Assembly (NCBI RefSeq): GCF_007827815.1
Contig: NZ_VITH01000001.1
Span: 1 to 64,000, forward strand
Source of the DNA: Azospirillum brasilense
Lineage (GTDB): Bacteria > Pseudomonadota > Alphaproteobacteria > Azospirillales > Azospirillaceae
Direction of reading: 5' to 3'
DNA: 64,000 bases
Positions 25,423 to 34,731 of the stretch are shown here, piece by piece. The number at the start of each line of letters is the position of its first letter. Positions within the stretch are counted from its first letter, which is position 1. The notes under the pieces were generated by a model, which was not told the origin of the DNA, made no database searches, and saw only the letters and a list, made by a program, of their open reading frames with translations. The translations under genes and the position numbers were made by a program.

Positions 25423-25851
25423 ATGGCCAAGCAGACCGGTAACCCGTTCCTCGAATTCGACCTGTCCAAGATGCTGGGCGAGTACAAGGTGCCCGGCCTC
25501 GACGTCGAATCGATCCTGGCGAGCCAGCGCAAGAACATCGAGGCGGTGACCGCCGCCAACCAGCTCGCGATCGAGGGTCTGCAGGCCGTGCTGCGCCGCC
25601 AGGCCGAGATCGTCCGCTCCTCCGTCGAGGAGGCCGGCACCTATGTGAATCAGGTCGCCGCCGCCGGCACGCCGGAAGAGAAGGCCGCCAAGCAGGCCGA
25701 ACTGGTCAAGGTCGCCTTCGAGAAGGCCCTGTCGAACATCAAGGAACTGGCCGAGCTGGTCGCCAAGTCCAACACCGAGGCCGCCGACGTGCTGTCCAAG
25801 CGCGTGTCGGAGAGCCTGGACGAGGTCAAGGCCGCCATCGCCAAGAAGTAA
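25423..25851 (+). CDS. Phasin family protein
   Basis: A 142-residue helical protein starting at the ATG after 'ggggtgag'. It is one long amphipathic helical bundle: 'RKNIEAVTAANQLAIEGLQA', 'AKQAELVKVAFEKALSNIKE' and 'ADVLSKRVSESLDEVKAAI' carry the phasin pattern of alphaproteobacteria. Phasins coat polyhydroxybutyrate granules and control their number and size. No PHB synthase gene is nearby, which is common for phasins. It is monocistronic and ends at a strong terminator. Codon use is strongly biased, as expected for a highly expressed gene. Confidence 0.92.
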   Translation: MAKQTGNPFLEFDLSKMLGEYKVPGLDVESILASQRKNIEAVTAANQLAIEGLQAVLRRQAEIVRSSVEEAGTYVNQVAAAGTPEEKAAKQAELVKVAFEKALSNIKELAELVAKSNTEAADVLSKRVSESLDEVKAAIAKK

Positions 25852-25880
25852 GCCTCTCTCCCACCGGGGAGATGCGCCGC

Positions 25881-25915
25881 AAAGGGCCGCCCATCGGGGC
25901 GGCCCTTTCGCGTTT
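25881..25915 (+). terminator. Terminator of the phasin gene
   Basis: Perfect 12-bp stem AAAGGGCCGCCC/GGGCGGCCCTTT with an ATCG loop, followed by CGCGTTT, about 30 bases after the stop. Confidence 0.85.
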
Positions 25916-25994
25916 CGGCTTCGGCGTCACCGGTGCTAGCCTTGCCCGTGATGATTGAAACCGTGACGACCGCAACAGGGCAGGGAAGAGAGCC

Positions 25995-26330
25995 GTGACC
26001 ATCAGCTACGACGATTTCCTGAAGGTGGACATCCGCGTCGGCACCATCACCGCGGCGGAGCCCTTTCCGGAGGCGCGCAAGCCGGCCTACAAGCTGACCA
26101 TCGACTTTGGACCGGAGATCGGCACCCGGCGCAGCTCCGCCCAGATCACCCGCCACTACACGCTCGACGAGCTGGTGGGGCGGCAGGTGCTGGGCGTGGT
26201 GAACTTCCCGCCCAAGCGCATCGGCCCCTTCACCAGCGAGGTCCTGTGCCTGGGGCTTCCGGACGCCGACGGCGAGGTGGTGCTGGTCGGGCCGGGACAG
26301 GGCGTTCCGAACGGCGGGCGGCTGTACTGA
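25995..26330 (+). CDS. csaA: CsaA-type tRNA-binding protein
   Basis: A 111-residue single-domain protein with a GTG start and 'agggaagag' upstream. It is an EMAP-II-like OB fold: '[20 protein letters not shown]' at the start and '[20 protein letters not shown]' with '[14 protein letters not shown]' later, matching CsaA. The protein binds tRNA elbows and has been described as an export-related chaperone in Bacillus. It is convergent with rimO, with a shared bidirectional terminator between them. Confidence 0.92.
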   Translation: MTISYDDFLKVDIRVGTITAAEPFPEARKPAYKLTIDFGPEIGTRRSSAQITRHYTLDELVGRQVLGVVNFPPKRIGPFTSEVLCLGLPDADGEVVLVGPGQGVPNGGRLY

Positions 26331-26344
26331 GCGTGTGAACAGAA

Positions 26345-26380
26345 AAAGGGCCGGGAGGCATTGCCGTCCCGGCCCTTTGT
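26345..26380. terminator. Bidirectional terminator between csaA and rimO
   Basis: Perfect 12-bp stem AAAGGGCCGGGA/TCCCGGCCCTTT with a 10-base loop. T-rich sequence follows on the plus strand, and on the minus strand TTTTTCT follows the stem. Confidence 0.88.
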
Positions 26381-26398
26381 CCTTTTGACCGACCGGTC

Positions 26399-27763
26399 TT
26401 ACTCGGAGCGCTCGATGGAGCCCCAGAGGTCGTACTCGTCGGCGTGCTCGATGGTCACGTCCACGATGTCGCCCGGCTTCACGTTCGTCTCGCCGTTCAG
26501 GAAGACGTTGCCGTCGATCTCCGGCGCGTCGGCGTAGGAGCGGCCGATGGCGCCCTCCTCGTCGACCTCGTCGATGAGGACGCCCAGCGTGAAGCCGACC
26601 TTCTGCTGGAGCCGTTCGGCGCTGATCGCCTTCTGCGTCTCCATGAAGCGCTCCCAGCGCTCCTGCTTGACCTCTTCCGGAACGGCGCCGGGCAGATCGT
26701 TGGCGGTGGCGCCCTCGACCGGCTCGTACTTGAAGCAGCCGACGCGGTCGAGCTGCGCTTCCTTCAACCAGTCCAGCATGAACTGGAAGTCCTCCTCCGT
26801 CTCGCCGGGGAAGCCGGTGATGAAGGTGGAGCGCAGAACCAGATGCGGGCATTCCTGCCGCCACTTCCGGATGCGGTCGAGCTGCTTCTCCTGGGCCGCC
26901 GGGCGGCGCATCGCCTTCAGCACGGTGGGGGAGGCGTGCTGGAACGGGATGTCCAGATAGGGGAGGATGCGGCCCTCCGCCATCAGCGGGATCACCTCGT
27001 CCACATGCGGGTAGGGATAGACGTAGTGCAGGCGCACCCAGACGTCGAAGTTCGCCAGCTCACGACAGAGGTCGATGAAGCGGGCCTTCACCTTGCGACC
27101 GTACCAGTCCTCTTCCGCATACTTGCGGTCGACGCCGTAGGCGCTGGTGTCCTGGGAGATGACCAGCAGTTCCTTGACGCCGGCGGTCGCCAGCTTCTCC
27201 GCCTCGCGCAGGACCGAGACGACGGGACGGCTGACCAGATCGCCGCGCAGGGACGGGATGATGCAGAAGCTGCAGCGGTTGTTGCAGCCCTCGGAAATCT
27301 TCAGATAGGCGTAATGGCGCGGGGTCAGCCGCAGCCCTTCCGGCGGCACCAGATCGGTGAAGGGGTCATGGATCGGCGGCACGGCGTCGTGCACGGCGTT
27401 GACCACTTGCTCGTACTGGTGGGGGCCGGTGACGGCCAGCACGTCCGGATGGACCTGCCGGATCATGTCCGATTCCACGCCCATGCAGCCGGTCACGATG
27501 ACCCGGCCGTTTTCCTTGATCGCCTCGCCGATGGCCTCCAGCGATTCCTTCTTGGCCGAATCGAGGAAGCCGCAGGTGTTGACCAGCACCACGTCCGCGC
27601 CGTCGTAGGACGGCGAGATCTCGTAGCCTTCGGCGCGCAGGCGCGTGAGGATGCGCTCGGAGTCGACGAGCGCCTTGGGGCAACCCAGGCTGACGATCCC
27701 CACCTTGGGGGAGGAGGCCGGATTGGTCTTGAAACCGGGAATGGACGGGGGCGTGCTGGTCAT
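26399..27763 (-). CDS. rimO: Ribosomal protein S12 methylthiotransferase RimO
   Basis: A 454-residue radical SAM enzyme. It methylthiolates the conserved aspartate of ribosomal protein S12. The N-terminal UPF0004 domain has C28, C64 and C93. The radical SAM motif is C160-N-N-R-C164-S-F-C167, and a TRAM domain ends the protein. '[12 protein letters not shown]' and '[20 protein letters not shown]' distinguish RimO from MiaB. The start at 27763 has no SD; a TATATAT lies about 8-14 bases upstream, so the mRNA may be leaderless. It needs two Fe-S clusters, again linking to the SUF operon. Confidence 0.96.
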   Translation of the reverse strand: MTSTPPSIPGFKTNPASSPKVGIVSLGCPKALVDSERILTRLRAEGYEISPSYDGADVVLVNTCGFLDSAKKESLEAIGEAIKENGRVIVTGCMGVESDMIRQVHPDVLAVTGPHQYEQVVNAVHDAVPPIHDPFTDLVPPEGLRLTPRHYAYLKISEGCNNRCSFCIIPSLRGDLVSRPVVSVLREAEKLATAGVKELLVISQDTSAYGVDRKYAEEDWYGRKVKARFIDLCRELANFDVWVRLHYVYPYPHVDEVIPLMAEGRILPYLDIPFQHASPTVLKAMRRPAAQEKQLDRIRKWRQECPHLVLRSTFITGFPGETEEDFQFMLDWLKEAQLDRVGCFKYEPVEGATANDLPGAVPEEVKQERWERFMETQKAISAERLQQKVGFTLGVLIDEVDEEGAIGRSYADAPEIDGNVFLNGETNVKPGDIVDVTIEHADEYDLWGSIERSE

Positions 27764-28112
27764 GGCGCGGATATATAGGCGAGTCGCGGCGCAACGCCAG
27801 ACAAAACGCGCGGCGCAGCCCCGACACGAGGTGGTAGGAGCCCTGCGTTGTCTCCGCACCGGGTCCGGTGAACCGGACGGCGCCACAGGGGGGGTGCGAC
27901 ACCTTGTGCTGGATGAGTTTTAAGGTCAATGTTTCGTTTACTGTGCCGATGACGTAGTGTGCGCCCCGTCGTCGGGGGTGGGGGAGTCGTGGACTTGCCT
28001 ACTGGGGCATGATAGTTTTGTAACCATATAGTCTCTGCATCGTACAGACTCGTTGCCGGCGACTTCGCTGCGCTGCGGGTCATTTTTTTGGCAACTGTCG
28101 AGACCCCGCTGC
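27764..28112. promoter_or_regulatory. Divergent promoter region of rimO and the MarR gene
   Basis: 349 bases without a gene. It holds the TATATAT element next to the rimO start. Near the MarR gene there is a gapped dyad AGTCT-N11-AGACT at about 28031-28051, a candidate MarR site. The middle is GC-rich and featureless apart from G-runs around 27975. Confidence 0.45.
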
Positions 28113-28550
28113 ATGTCGAAAAGCCCCCAGTCCCTGGCATCGGCGCAGGCGATCGCCGAGGTCATGATGCACATCGGTCACATCGCCGACAGCATGGGCT
28201 ACACGCAGGGTTTGAAGCCGTCGCAGTGGACGGCGCTGCGCTACTTCGCGCGCGCCAACGACAGCCAGCGGACGGTGTCGGCCTTCGCGGACTTCCACGC
28301 GACGACCCGCGGCGCGGCGTCCCAGATGGTCGAGGTGCTGGTGACGAAGGAGTTGCTGACGCGGGTTCCGGTGCCGGAGGATCGCCGCGTCGTGCAGCTT
28401 CACCCGACGGAGAAGGCGCTGGCGCTTCTCGAATACGATCCGCTGAAGGATTTCGCCGCGGTCATCGCCGCTCTGCCGGGGCCGGAGCAGTTCCAACTGG
28501 CGGATCTGCTGTCGCGCGTGCTCAAGGGGTTGCTGAGCAAGCGGGCCTGA
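28113..28550 (+). CDS. MarR-family regulator
   Basis: A 145-residue protein starting at 28113; the longer frame crosses the promoter. It has a winged helix-turn-helix: 'LKPSQWTALRYFARAND' (first helices), 'VSAFADFHATTRGAASQMVE' (recognition helix) and the wing 'TRVPVPEDRRVVQLHPTEKA', which carries the D-R-R motif of MarR wings. It is a dimeric repressor or activator; the ligand and targets are unknown. It is divergent from rimO and followed by the large inverted repeat. The similar 'TTRGAASQMVEVL' form is common in Azospirillum-type genomes. Confidence 0.85.
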   Translation: MSKSPQSLASAQAIAEVMMHIGHIADSMGYTQGLKPSQWTALRYFARANDSQRTVSAFADFHATTRGAASQMVEVLVTKELLTRVPVPEDRRVVQLHPTEKALALLEYDPLKDFAAVIAALPGPEQFQLADLLSRVLKGLLSKRA

Positions 28551-28564
28551 ACAGGAGGGGTGCG

Positions 28565-28657
28565 GTTGCCCCCTCCCTAACCCTCCCCCGCTTCGCAGGG
28601 GAGGGGACAATTCCTCCCTTCCCTGCGTCAGCGGGGGAGGGTTAGGGAGGGGGCAAC
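28565..28657. repeat. Perfect 28-bp inverted repeat, probable intergenic repeat element
   Basis: Arms at 28565-28592 and 28630-28657 are perfect reverse complements, rich in CCCTCCCTAACCC, with a 37-base loop that holds a nested stem (CGCAGGG/CCCTGCG). It lies between two convergent genes. This kind of C/T-rich palindrome recurs in many alphaproteobacterial genomes as a REP-like element and can stop transcription both ways. Confidence 0.88.
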
Positions 28658-28663
28658 GCGTTC

Positions 28664-28894
28664 CTACGCGCTGCCCACCGTCGGACCCTTCAGCCGCTCG
28701 ACCGCCTGGGTGACGATCTCATGAAGGCCTTCGCCGCCCGCGCTGCTGTGCTCCAGCAGGCGCTGGCGCATGCGCGGTTCCCAGAAGGCGCGGATGTGGC
28801 CGGCGGTTTCGGTCACCGCCTCGTCCTGCGGGTAGGACTGGAAATAGCTGGCGATCTGGTTCGCCATGCGGACGAGTTCGCGTGTGGTGTCCAT
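28664..28894 (-). CDS. fdsD: Formate dehydrogenase delta subunit
   Basis: A 76-residue protein with RBS 'CCGGGAG'. 'ELVRMANQIASYFQSYPQDE' and then 'HIRAFWEPRMRQRLLEH' is the standard pattern of FdsD, a small cytoplasmic subunit of NAD-dependent formate dehydrogenases. It is thought to help assembly or stability of the complex. It is the last gene of the fdsGBA-fdhD-fdsD operon, 32 bases after fdhD. The operon ends at the large inverted repeat just downstream. Confidence 0.93.
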   Translation of the reverse strand: MDTTRELVRMANQIASYFQSYPQDEAVTETAGHIRAFWEPRMRQRLLEHSSAGGEGLHEIVTQAVERLKGPTVGSA

Positions 28895-28926
28895 GGGTCG
28901 GCTCCCGGAAAAGTCGGTTTTCTTCG

Positions 28927-29712
28927 TTAACGGAACAGCATGACGCCGTTGCCGCGGGCGCGGGCGGCCAGAGTCATGCCGGCGGCGCGGGCGAGCTTCA
29001 GCGCCAGCGCCGTGGGGGCGGAGATGGTGGCGAGCATGGGGATGCCGATGGTCGCGGCCTTCTGGACCAGCTCGAAGCTGCAACGGCTGCTCATCACCGC
29101 GAAGCCGCCGGACGGGTCGATGCCCGCACGGGCCAGCGCGCCGGCCAGCTTGTCGAGCGCGTTGTGCCGCCCGACGTCTTCCCGCGCCATCACGATGCGC
29201 CCGTCCGGCCCGGCCCAGGCCGCGGCGTGCAGCGATTTGTTGGCGCGGTTCATCGGCTGGTGGTCGGGCAAGGCGGCGAAGGCGGCGGCCACCGCCACCA
29301 CCGACGGGGTGAAGCCCGCCGTCACCTTCGGCGGCTCGCGCACCGCGTTGGCGAGGCTGTCGATCCCGCACAGGCCGCAGCCGCTCCGCCCTTCCATGGA
29401 ACGGCGGCGGAGCGAGCCGCGCAGAAGACGCAACGGGTCGGCCTCGATGGACAGGACGATGCCGTCCTCCACAGGGCGGACGTCGATGCGGTCGATGTCC
29501 GCGGCGCTGCCGACGATTTCCTCGCACAGGCTGAAGCCCAGCGCGAAGTCCTCCAGGTCGGCGGGCGTCGCCATCATCACGGCGTGGGAGCGTCCGTTGT
29601 ATTCGAACGCCACCGGAGTCTCCTCGGCGACCAGCCACGTCACGTCAGCCTGATTGGCCGCTTCCGGAAAGCCGGTGCCGCTGGCCGGCAGGGAATGGGC
29701 GTGGATTAACAT
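28927..29712 (-). CDS. fdhD: Formate dehydrogenase accessory sulfurtransferase
   Basis: A 261-residue protein (also called FdsC). It moves sulfur from a cysteine desulfurase to the molybdenum cofactor so that formate dehydrogenase becomes active. C112-G-L-C115 is the catalytic pair, and 'MAREDVGRHNALDKLAGAL' with 'AVMSSRCSFELVQKAA' are family landmarks. The start is 28 bases after the fdsA stop. It is required for FdsA, encoded just upstream, and its location in the operon matches fdsGBACD of Cupriavidus and related organisms. Confidence 0.96.
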   Translation of the reverse strand: MLIHAHSLPASGTGFPEAANQADVTWLVAEETPVAFEYNGRSHAVMMATPADLEDFALGFSLCEEIVGSAADIDRIDVRPVEDGIVLSIEADPLRLLRGSLRRRSMEGRSGCGLCGIDSLANAVREPPKVTAGFTPSVVAVAAAFAALPDHQPMNRANKSLHAAAWAGPDGRIVMAREDVGRHNALDKLAGALARAGIDPSGGFAVMSSRCSFELVQKAATIGIPMLATISAPTALALKLARAAGMTLAARARGNGVMLFR

Positions 29713-29740
29713 GACTGGTCCTCCGCTGCGCGTTGCCGCT

Positions 29741-32557
29741 TTACTCCGCCGCCACTTCCACCAGATCGCCGCGGCGGATCTGCCAGTCGGACGGGTGGTT
29801 GCTCAGCGTCACCTGCACCGCGGTCACCTTGTATTCGGGGCAGTTGGTGGCCCAGTCCGAATTCTCGGTGGTGACCACGTTGGCGCCCGTCACCGGGTGG
29901 TGGAAGGTGGTGTAGACCACGCCCTGCGGCATCCGGTCGGAGATGCGCGCCCGCAGCGTGGTGGCGCCGATGCGGCTGGCGATGGACACCAGATCGCCGT
30001 CGCGGATGCCCCGCTCCTCGGCGTCGTGGGCGTGGACTTCCAGGATGTCCTCCGGGTGCCACGCCACGTTGGCGGTGCGGCGGGTCTGGGCGCCGACGTT
30101 GTAGTGGCTGAGGATGCGGCCCGTCGTCAGGATCAGCGGGTAGAAGCGCGACGCCCGCTCCTCCGTCGGCACATACTCGGTGATCATGAAGCGGCCCTGG
30201 CCGCGCACGAAGCCGTCGGCGTGCATGATCGGCGTGCCGACCGAGTCATCGTCGGTGCAGGGCCATTGCACGCTGCCCACCCGGTCCAGCTTCTCGAAGC
30301 TGACGCCGGAGAAGGTCGGGGTCAGGCGGGCGATCTCGTCCATGATCTGCGCGCCGCTGCGGTAGAACATGGGATAGCCCATGGCGGTGGCCAGATCGCA
30401 GACGACCTCCCACTCCTGCTTGCCGGTCTTGGACGGCATCACCGGGCGGACGCGGTTGATGCGGCGCTCGGCGTTGGTGAAGGTGCCGTCCTTCTCCAGG
30501 AAGGAGGTGCCGGGCAGGAAGACGTGGGCGAAGGCCGCGGTCTCGTTCAGGAACAGGTCCTGCACCACGACGATCTCCATGGCCCGCAGGGCGGCGAACA
30601 CATGCTGGGTGTTCGGGTCGGACTGGGCGATGTCCTCGCCCTGGACGAACAGGCCCATGAAGGTGCCGTCCACCGCGGAGTCGAACATGTTGGGGATGCG
30701 CAGGCCGGGCTCGGGGTCGAGCGCCGCGTTCCACACCTCCTCGAACTGCTGGCGGACCACGTCGTCGGAGACGTGGCGGTAGCCGGTCAGCTCGTGCGGG
30801 AAGGAGCCCATGTCGCACGAGCCCTGGACGTTGTTCTGGCCGCGCAGCGGGTTCACGCCGACGCCGTCACGCCCGATGTTGCCGGTCGCCATGGCGAGGT
30901 TCGCCATGCCCATCACGGCGGTCGAGCCCTGGCTGTGCTCGGTCACGCCCAGGCCGTAATAGATCGCCGCGTTGCCGCCGGTGGCGTAGAGCCGGGCCGC
31001 CGCGCGCATCTCCGCTGCCGGGATGCCGGTGTACTGCTCGGTGTTCTCCGGGGAGTGGCGTGGGTCGCGGACGAAGGCTTCCCAACGGGCGAACTCCATC
31101 GGGTCGCATCGGTCGGCCACGAAATTGCGGTCGACCAGCTCCTCGGTCACGATCACATGGGCCAGCGCGTTCATCGCGGCGACGTTGGTGCCGGGGCGGA
31201 GCTGGAGGTGGTGCGTGGCCGAGACGTGCGGGCTGCGCACGAGGTCGATGCGGCGCGGGTCGATGACGATCAGCTTGGCGCCCTGGCGCAGCCGCTTCTT
31301 CATGCGGGAGCCGAAGACGGGGTGGCCGTCCGTCGGGTTGGCGCCGATGACCAGGATCACGTCGGACTTGTCGACGCTCTTGAAATCCTGGGTGCCGGCG
31401 GAGGTGCCGAAGGTCTGCTTCAGGCCGTAGCCGGTCGGGGAGTGGCAGACGCGGGCGCAGGTGTCGACGTTGTTGTTGCCGAAGGCGGCGCGGATCATCT
31501 TCTGGACGACATACACCTCCTCGTTCGTGCAACGGGACGAGGTGATGCCGCCGATGGAGCCGCGGCCGTACTTCTGCTGGACCGCGCGCAGGCGCGTGGC
31601 GGCGTAGGTGATCGCCTCCTCCCAGGACACGACGCGCCACGGATCGTCGATGCTCTCGCGGATCATCGGCTGCGTCTGGCGGTCGGCGTGGGTGGCGTAG
31701 CCCCAGGCGAAGCGGCCCTTGACGCAGGAATGGCCCTCGTTGGCGCCGCCGTCCTTGTGGGGGACCATGCGGACCACGGTGGTGCCCTTCATCTCCGCCT
31801 TGAAGGAGCAGCCGACGCCGCAATAGGCGCAGGTGGTGATGACGCTGTGCTCCGGCTGGCCCAGCTCGATCAGCGACTTCTCGGTCAGGGTCGCGGTCGG
31901 GCAGGCCTGGACGCAGGCGCCGCAGGACACGCACTCGCTGTCCATGAACTGTTCGAGGGCGCCCGGCGACACCTTGCTGTCGAAGCCGCGCCCGTCGATG
32001 GTCAGGGCGAAGGTGCCCTGAACCTCGCCGCAGGCCCGCACGCAGCGCGAGCAGACGATGCACTTGGACGGGTCGAAGGTGAAGTAGGGGTTGCTCTCGT
32101 CCTTCACGGCGGCGCGGTGGTTCTCACCCTCGTAGCCGTAGCGGACGTTGCGCAGGCCGACCGCGCCGGCCATGTCCTGAAGCTCGCAATTGCCGTTGGT
32201 CGGGCAGGTCAGGCAGTCCAGCGGGTGGTCGGAGATGTACAGCTCCATCACGCCGCGGCGCAGCCGGCCCAGACGCTCGTTCTGGGTGTGCACCTTCATG
32301 CCCGGGGCGACCGGCGTGGTGCAGGAGGCCGGCGTGCCGCGCCGCCCCTCGATCTCCACCATGCACAGGCGGCAGGAGCCATAGGCGTCCAGCATGTCGG
32401 TGGCGCACAGCTTCGGCACGGTGATGCCGGCTTCCATCGCCGCACGCATCACCGAGGTGCCTTCCGGCACGGTCACCGTGCGGCCGTCGATGTCCAGCGT
32501 CACCATGGTGGCGGACTCGCGGGCCGGGGTGCCGTAATCGATGTCTTGGATGGACAT
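29741..32557 (-). CDS. fdsA: NAD-dependent formate dehydrogenase alpha subunit
   Basis: A 938-residue catalytic subunit that oxidises formate to CO2. An N-terminal 2Fe-2S domain (C62, C65, C79) is followed by a His/3Cys cluster region (H111, C115, C118, C124). Two 4Fe-4S clusters come next (C166-C169-C172-C176 and C209-C212-C215-C219). The FDH-type 4Fe-4S uses C243, C246, C250 and C278. C371 in 'CARVCHSPTGYG' is the molybdenum ligand, so this is a Cys, not a selenocysteine, enzyme. The C-terminus binds the bis-MGD cofactor. It lies 19 bases after fdsB. Confidence 0.97.
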   Translation of the reverse strand: MSIQDIDYGTPARESATMVTLDIDGRTVTVPEGTSVMRAAMEAGITVPKLCATDMLDAYGSCRLCMVEIEGRRGTPASCTTPVAPGMKVHTQNERLGRLRRGVMELYISDHPLDCLTCPTNGNCELQDMAGAVGLRNVRYGYEGENHRAAVKDESNPYFTFDPSKCIVCSRCVRACGEVQGTFALTIDGRGFDSKVSPGALEQFMDSECVSCGACVQACPTATLTEKSLIELGQPEHSVITTCAYCGVGCSFKAEMKGTTVVRMVPHKDGGANEGHSCVKGRFAWGYATHADRQTQPMIRESIDDPWRVVSWEEAITYAATRLRAVQQKYGRGSIGGITSSRCTNEEVYVVQKMIRAAFGNNNVDTCARVCHSPTGYGLKQTFGTSAGTQDFKSVDKSDVILVIGANPTDGHPVFGSRMKKRLRQGAKLIVIDPRRIDLVRSPHVSATHHLQLRPGTNVAAMNALAHVIVTEELVDRNFVADRCDPMEFARWEAFVRDPRHSPENTEQYTGIPAAEMRAAARLYATGGNAAIYYGLGVTEHSQGSTAVMGMANLAMATGNIGRDGVGVNPLRGQNNVQGSCDMGSFPHELTGYRHVSDDVVRQQFEEVWNAALDPEPGLRIPNMFDSAVDGTFMGLFVQGEDIAQSDPNTQHVFAALRAMEIVVVQDLFLNETAAFAHVFLPGTSFLEKDGTFTNAERRINRVRPVMPSKTGKQEWEVVCDLATAMGYPMFYRSGAQIMDEIARLTPTFSGVSFEKLDRVGSVQWPCTDDDSVGTPIMHADGFVRGQGRFMITEYVPTEERASRFYPLILTTGRILSHYNVGAQTRRTANVAWHPEDILEVHAHDAEERGIRDGDLVSIASRIGATTLRARISDRMPQGVVYTTFHHPVTGANVVTTENSDWATNCPEYKVTAVQVTLSNHPSDWQIRRGDLVEVAAE

Positions 32558-32576
32558 GGGGTCTGGTCCTTTCCGC

Positions 32577-34142
32577 TCACTCGGCCGCGACAGCCGCGGG
32601 GCTGCGGGTGAAATCCTCGGGGAAGTGCTTCAGGGCGCTGCGCACCGGGATCGGCGTCATGCCGCCCATGGCGCAGAGCGAGCCGTCGGTCATGACCTCG
32701 CACAGGTCGTTCAGCAGCGTGATGTTCGCCTGCACCTTCTCGCCGGCGATGATGTTGTCCATCACCTCGACGCCGCGCACCGCGCCGATGCGGCAGGGGG
32801 TACACTTGCCGCAGGACTCCGCGGCGCAGAACTCCATGGCGAAACGGGCCTGCTTGGCCATGTCGACGCTGTCGTCGAAGACGACGATGCCGCCGTGGCC
32901 GACCATCGCCTCGACCGCCGCGAAGGCCTCGTAATCCTTCGGCAGCTCGAACAGCGAGGGCGGCAGATAGGCGCCGAGCGGGCCGCCAGCCTGCACCGCG
33001 CGGATCGGGCGCCCGGTGATGGTGCCGCCGCCGAACTCGTAGAGCAGCTCGTGCAGGGTGACGCCGAAGGCCTTCTCGACGATGCCGCCGTGCTTGATGT
33101 TGCCGGCGAGCTGGAAGGCGAGCGTGCCGCGCGACCGGCCGACGCCGAAGTCGCGGTAGTGGTTGGCGCCCTTGTCCAGGATGATCGGGACCGAGGTCAG
33201 CGACAGCACGTTGTTGACGATGGTCGGCTTGCCGAAGAGACCTTCCAGCGCCGGCAGCGGCGGCTTGGCCCGGACGGTGCCGCGCTTGCCCTCCAGGCTT
33301 TCCAGCATGGAGGTCTCCTCGCCGCAGATGTAGGCGCCGGCGCCGACGCGGACGTCGAGGTGGAAGCGGTGGCCGGTGCCGTGGATCTCGTCGCCCAGCC
33401 ACTTCTCGTCATAGGCCAGCCGGATCGCTTCGCGCATGGTCGCGACGGCGTGCGGATACTCGGAGCGGATGTAGATGTAGCCCTCGGTGGCGCCCACCGC
33501 GATGGCGGCGATGGTCATGCCCTCGATCAGGCAGAAGGGGTCGCCTTCCATGATCATGCGGTCGGCGAAGGTGCCGCTGTCGCCCTCGTCGGCGTTGCAG
33601 CAGATGTACTTCTGGTCCGCCCTGGCGTTCAGCACCGTGTTCCACTTGATGCCGGTCGGGAAGCCGGCGCCGCCGCGGCCGCGCAGGCCGGATTCGGTGA
33701 CCTCGGTCACGATCTCCGCCGGGGTCATGGCGAGCGCACGCTCCAGCCCGCGGAAGCCGCCGTGCAGCCGGTAATCCTCGACCGACAGCGGGTCGATGAT
33801 GCCGCAGCGGGCGAAGGTCAGACGCTCCTGCTTGGCGAAATAGGGGATCTTCTCGGTCAGGCCGTGGGCCAGCGCGTGGTCGGCGCCTTCGAGAAAACCG
33901 GCGTCGAACAGGCCGGCCACGTCCTCGGCCATCACCGGGCCATAGGCGACCCGGCCCTCGGGCGTCTCCACCTCGACCAGCGTCTCCAGCCACAGCATGC
34001 CGCGGGAGCCGTTGCGGACGATGCGGAGCGGGATGCCGCGCTTGTTGGCCTCGGCGCGGATGGCGGCGGCGGTCTCGTCGGCGCCCACCGACAGGGCGGC
34101 GGCATCGCGCGGCACGTACACGGTGTGCAGGGGCTCGCTCAT
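32577..34142 (-). CDS. fdsB: Formate dehydrogenase beta subunit (NADH-binding)
   Basis: A 521-residue NuoF-like subunit. It passes electrons from the Fe-S chain through FMN to NAD+. An N-terminal thioredoxin-like region of about 115 residues precedes 'GRGGAGFPTGIKW' (FMN site) and 'CNADEGDSGTFADR' (NADH site). 'ESCGKCTPCRIG' carries the 4Fe-4S cluster near the C-terminus. Its start overlaps the fdsG stop by 4 bases (ATGA). The thioredoxin-like extension is typical of FdsB and absent from NuoF. Confidence 0.96.
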   Translation of the reverse strand: MSEPLHTVYVPRDAAALSVGADETAAAIRAEANKRGIPLRIVRNGSRGMLWLETLVEVETPEGRVAYGPVMAEDVAGLFDAGFLEGADHALAHGLTEKIPYFAKQERLTFARCGIIDPLSVEDYRLHGGFRGLERALAMTPAEIVTEVTESGLRGRGGAGFPTGIKWNTVLNARADQKYICCNADEGDSGTFADRMIMEGDPFCLIEGMTIAAIAVGATEGYIYIRSEYPHAVATMREAIRLAYDEKWLGDEIHGTGHRFHLDVRVGAGAYICGEETSMLESLEGKRGTVRAKPPLPALEGLFGKPTIVNNVLSLTSVPIILDKGANHYRDFGVGRSRGTLAFQLAGNIKHGGIVEKAFGVTLHELLYEFGGGTITGRPIRAVQAGGPLGAYLPPSLFELPKDYEAFAAVEAMVGHGGIVVFDDSVDMAKQARFAMEFCAAESCGKCTPCRIGAVRGVEVMDNIIAGEKVQANITLLNDLCEVMTDGSLCAMGGMTPIPVRSALKHFPEDFTRSPAAVAAE

Positions 34143-34627
34143 CGCGCGGCCTCCGTGGCCAGGGTGGAGGCGGTGATGGCATCGAAGCGGGCCGGGCTGA
34201 CCCGGCCGTGCAGCGTCTCGTCCACCATCACGGCGGGGGCCAGGGCGCAGTTGCCCAGGCAGAAGACCGGCTCCAGCGAGAAGGCGTCGTCGGCGGTGGT
34301 CTCGTGGAAGTCCACCTTCAGACGGCGGCGGATGTGCTCGATCAGCCCGTCGGCGTTCATCGACTGGCAGGCCTCGGCCCGGCAGACCTTGATGGTGTGG
34401 CGGCCCGGGCGGCTGCGGCGGAATTCGTGGTAGAAGGACACCACCCCGTGCACGTCGGCGCGCGACAGGTTCAGCTCACGCGCCAGCAGCGGGATGGCTT
34501 CCTCGTCGATGCAGCCGAACTCTTCCTGAAGAGCGTGCAGCATCGGCAGCAGGGCCCCGCGCAGGTGACGGTTGGCGGCAATCACCGCCGTGGCGCGGTC
34601 TTCGCTCCATGGAGATCGGGCGTTCAT
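34139..34627 (-). CDS. fdsG: Formate dehydrogenase gamma subunit
   Basis: A 162-residue NuoE-like subunit with a thioredoxin-like 2Fe-2S cluster. C82-x4-C87 and C123-x3-C127 ('VFCLGNCALAPA') are the ligands, and 'LSRADVHGVVSFYHEFRRS' is the family helix. The start at 34627 has a strong 'GGGGGAGGAG' RBS; the upstream frame runs through the promoter. It is the first gene of the operon and is preceded by the dyad at 34732-34754. Confidence 0.96.
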   Translation of the reverse strand: MNARSPWSEDRATAVIAANRHLRGALLPMLHALQEEFGCIDEEAIPLLARELNLSRADVHGVVSFYHEFRRSRPGRHTIKVCRAEACQSMNADGLIEHIRRRLKVDFHETTADDAFSLEPVFCLGNCALAPAVMVDETLHGRVSPARFDAITASTLATEAAR

Positions 34628-34731
34628 GGTCTCCTCCCCCGCGCCCACCTGGATCGGCGGCGCTTCGTTGGTGTCTTGTCCGTCAGCGTTACGGACATTG
34701 GGGGAGGCGCGCAAATTTGATTTTCTGATGC

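Noticed and set aside
29741..32557. Selenocysteine in formate dehydrogenase
   Set aside because: The molybdenum ligand position is Cys (C371) and there is no in-frame TGA at the active site.
29654..32611. Long plus-strand open frame (985 codons) over fdsA
   Set aside because: It is antisense to a full-length FdsA with all cluster ligands. Its Val/His/Gly/Ala-rich composition is typical of antisense frames in GC-rich DNA.
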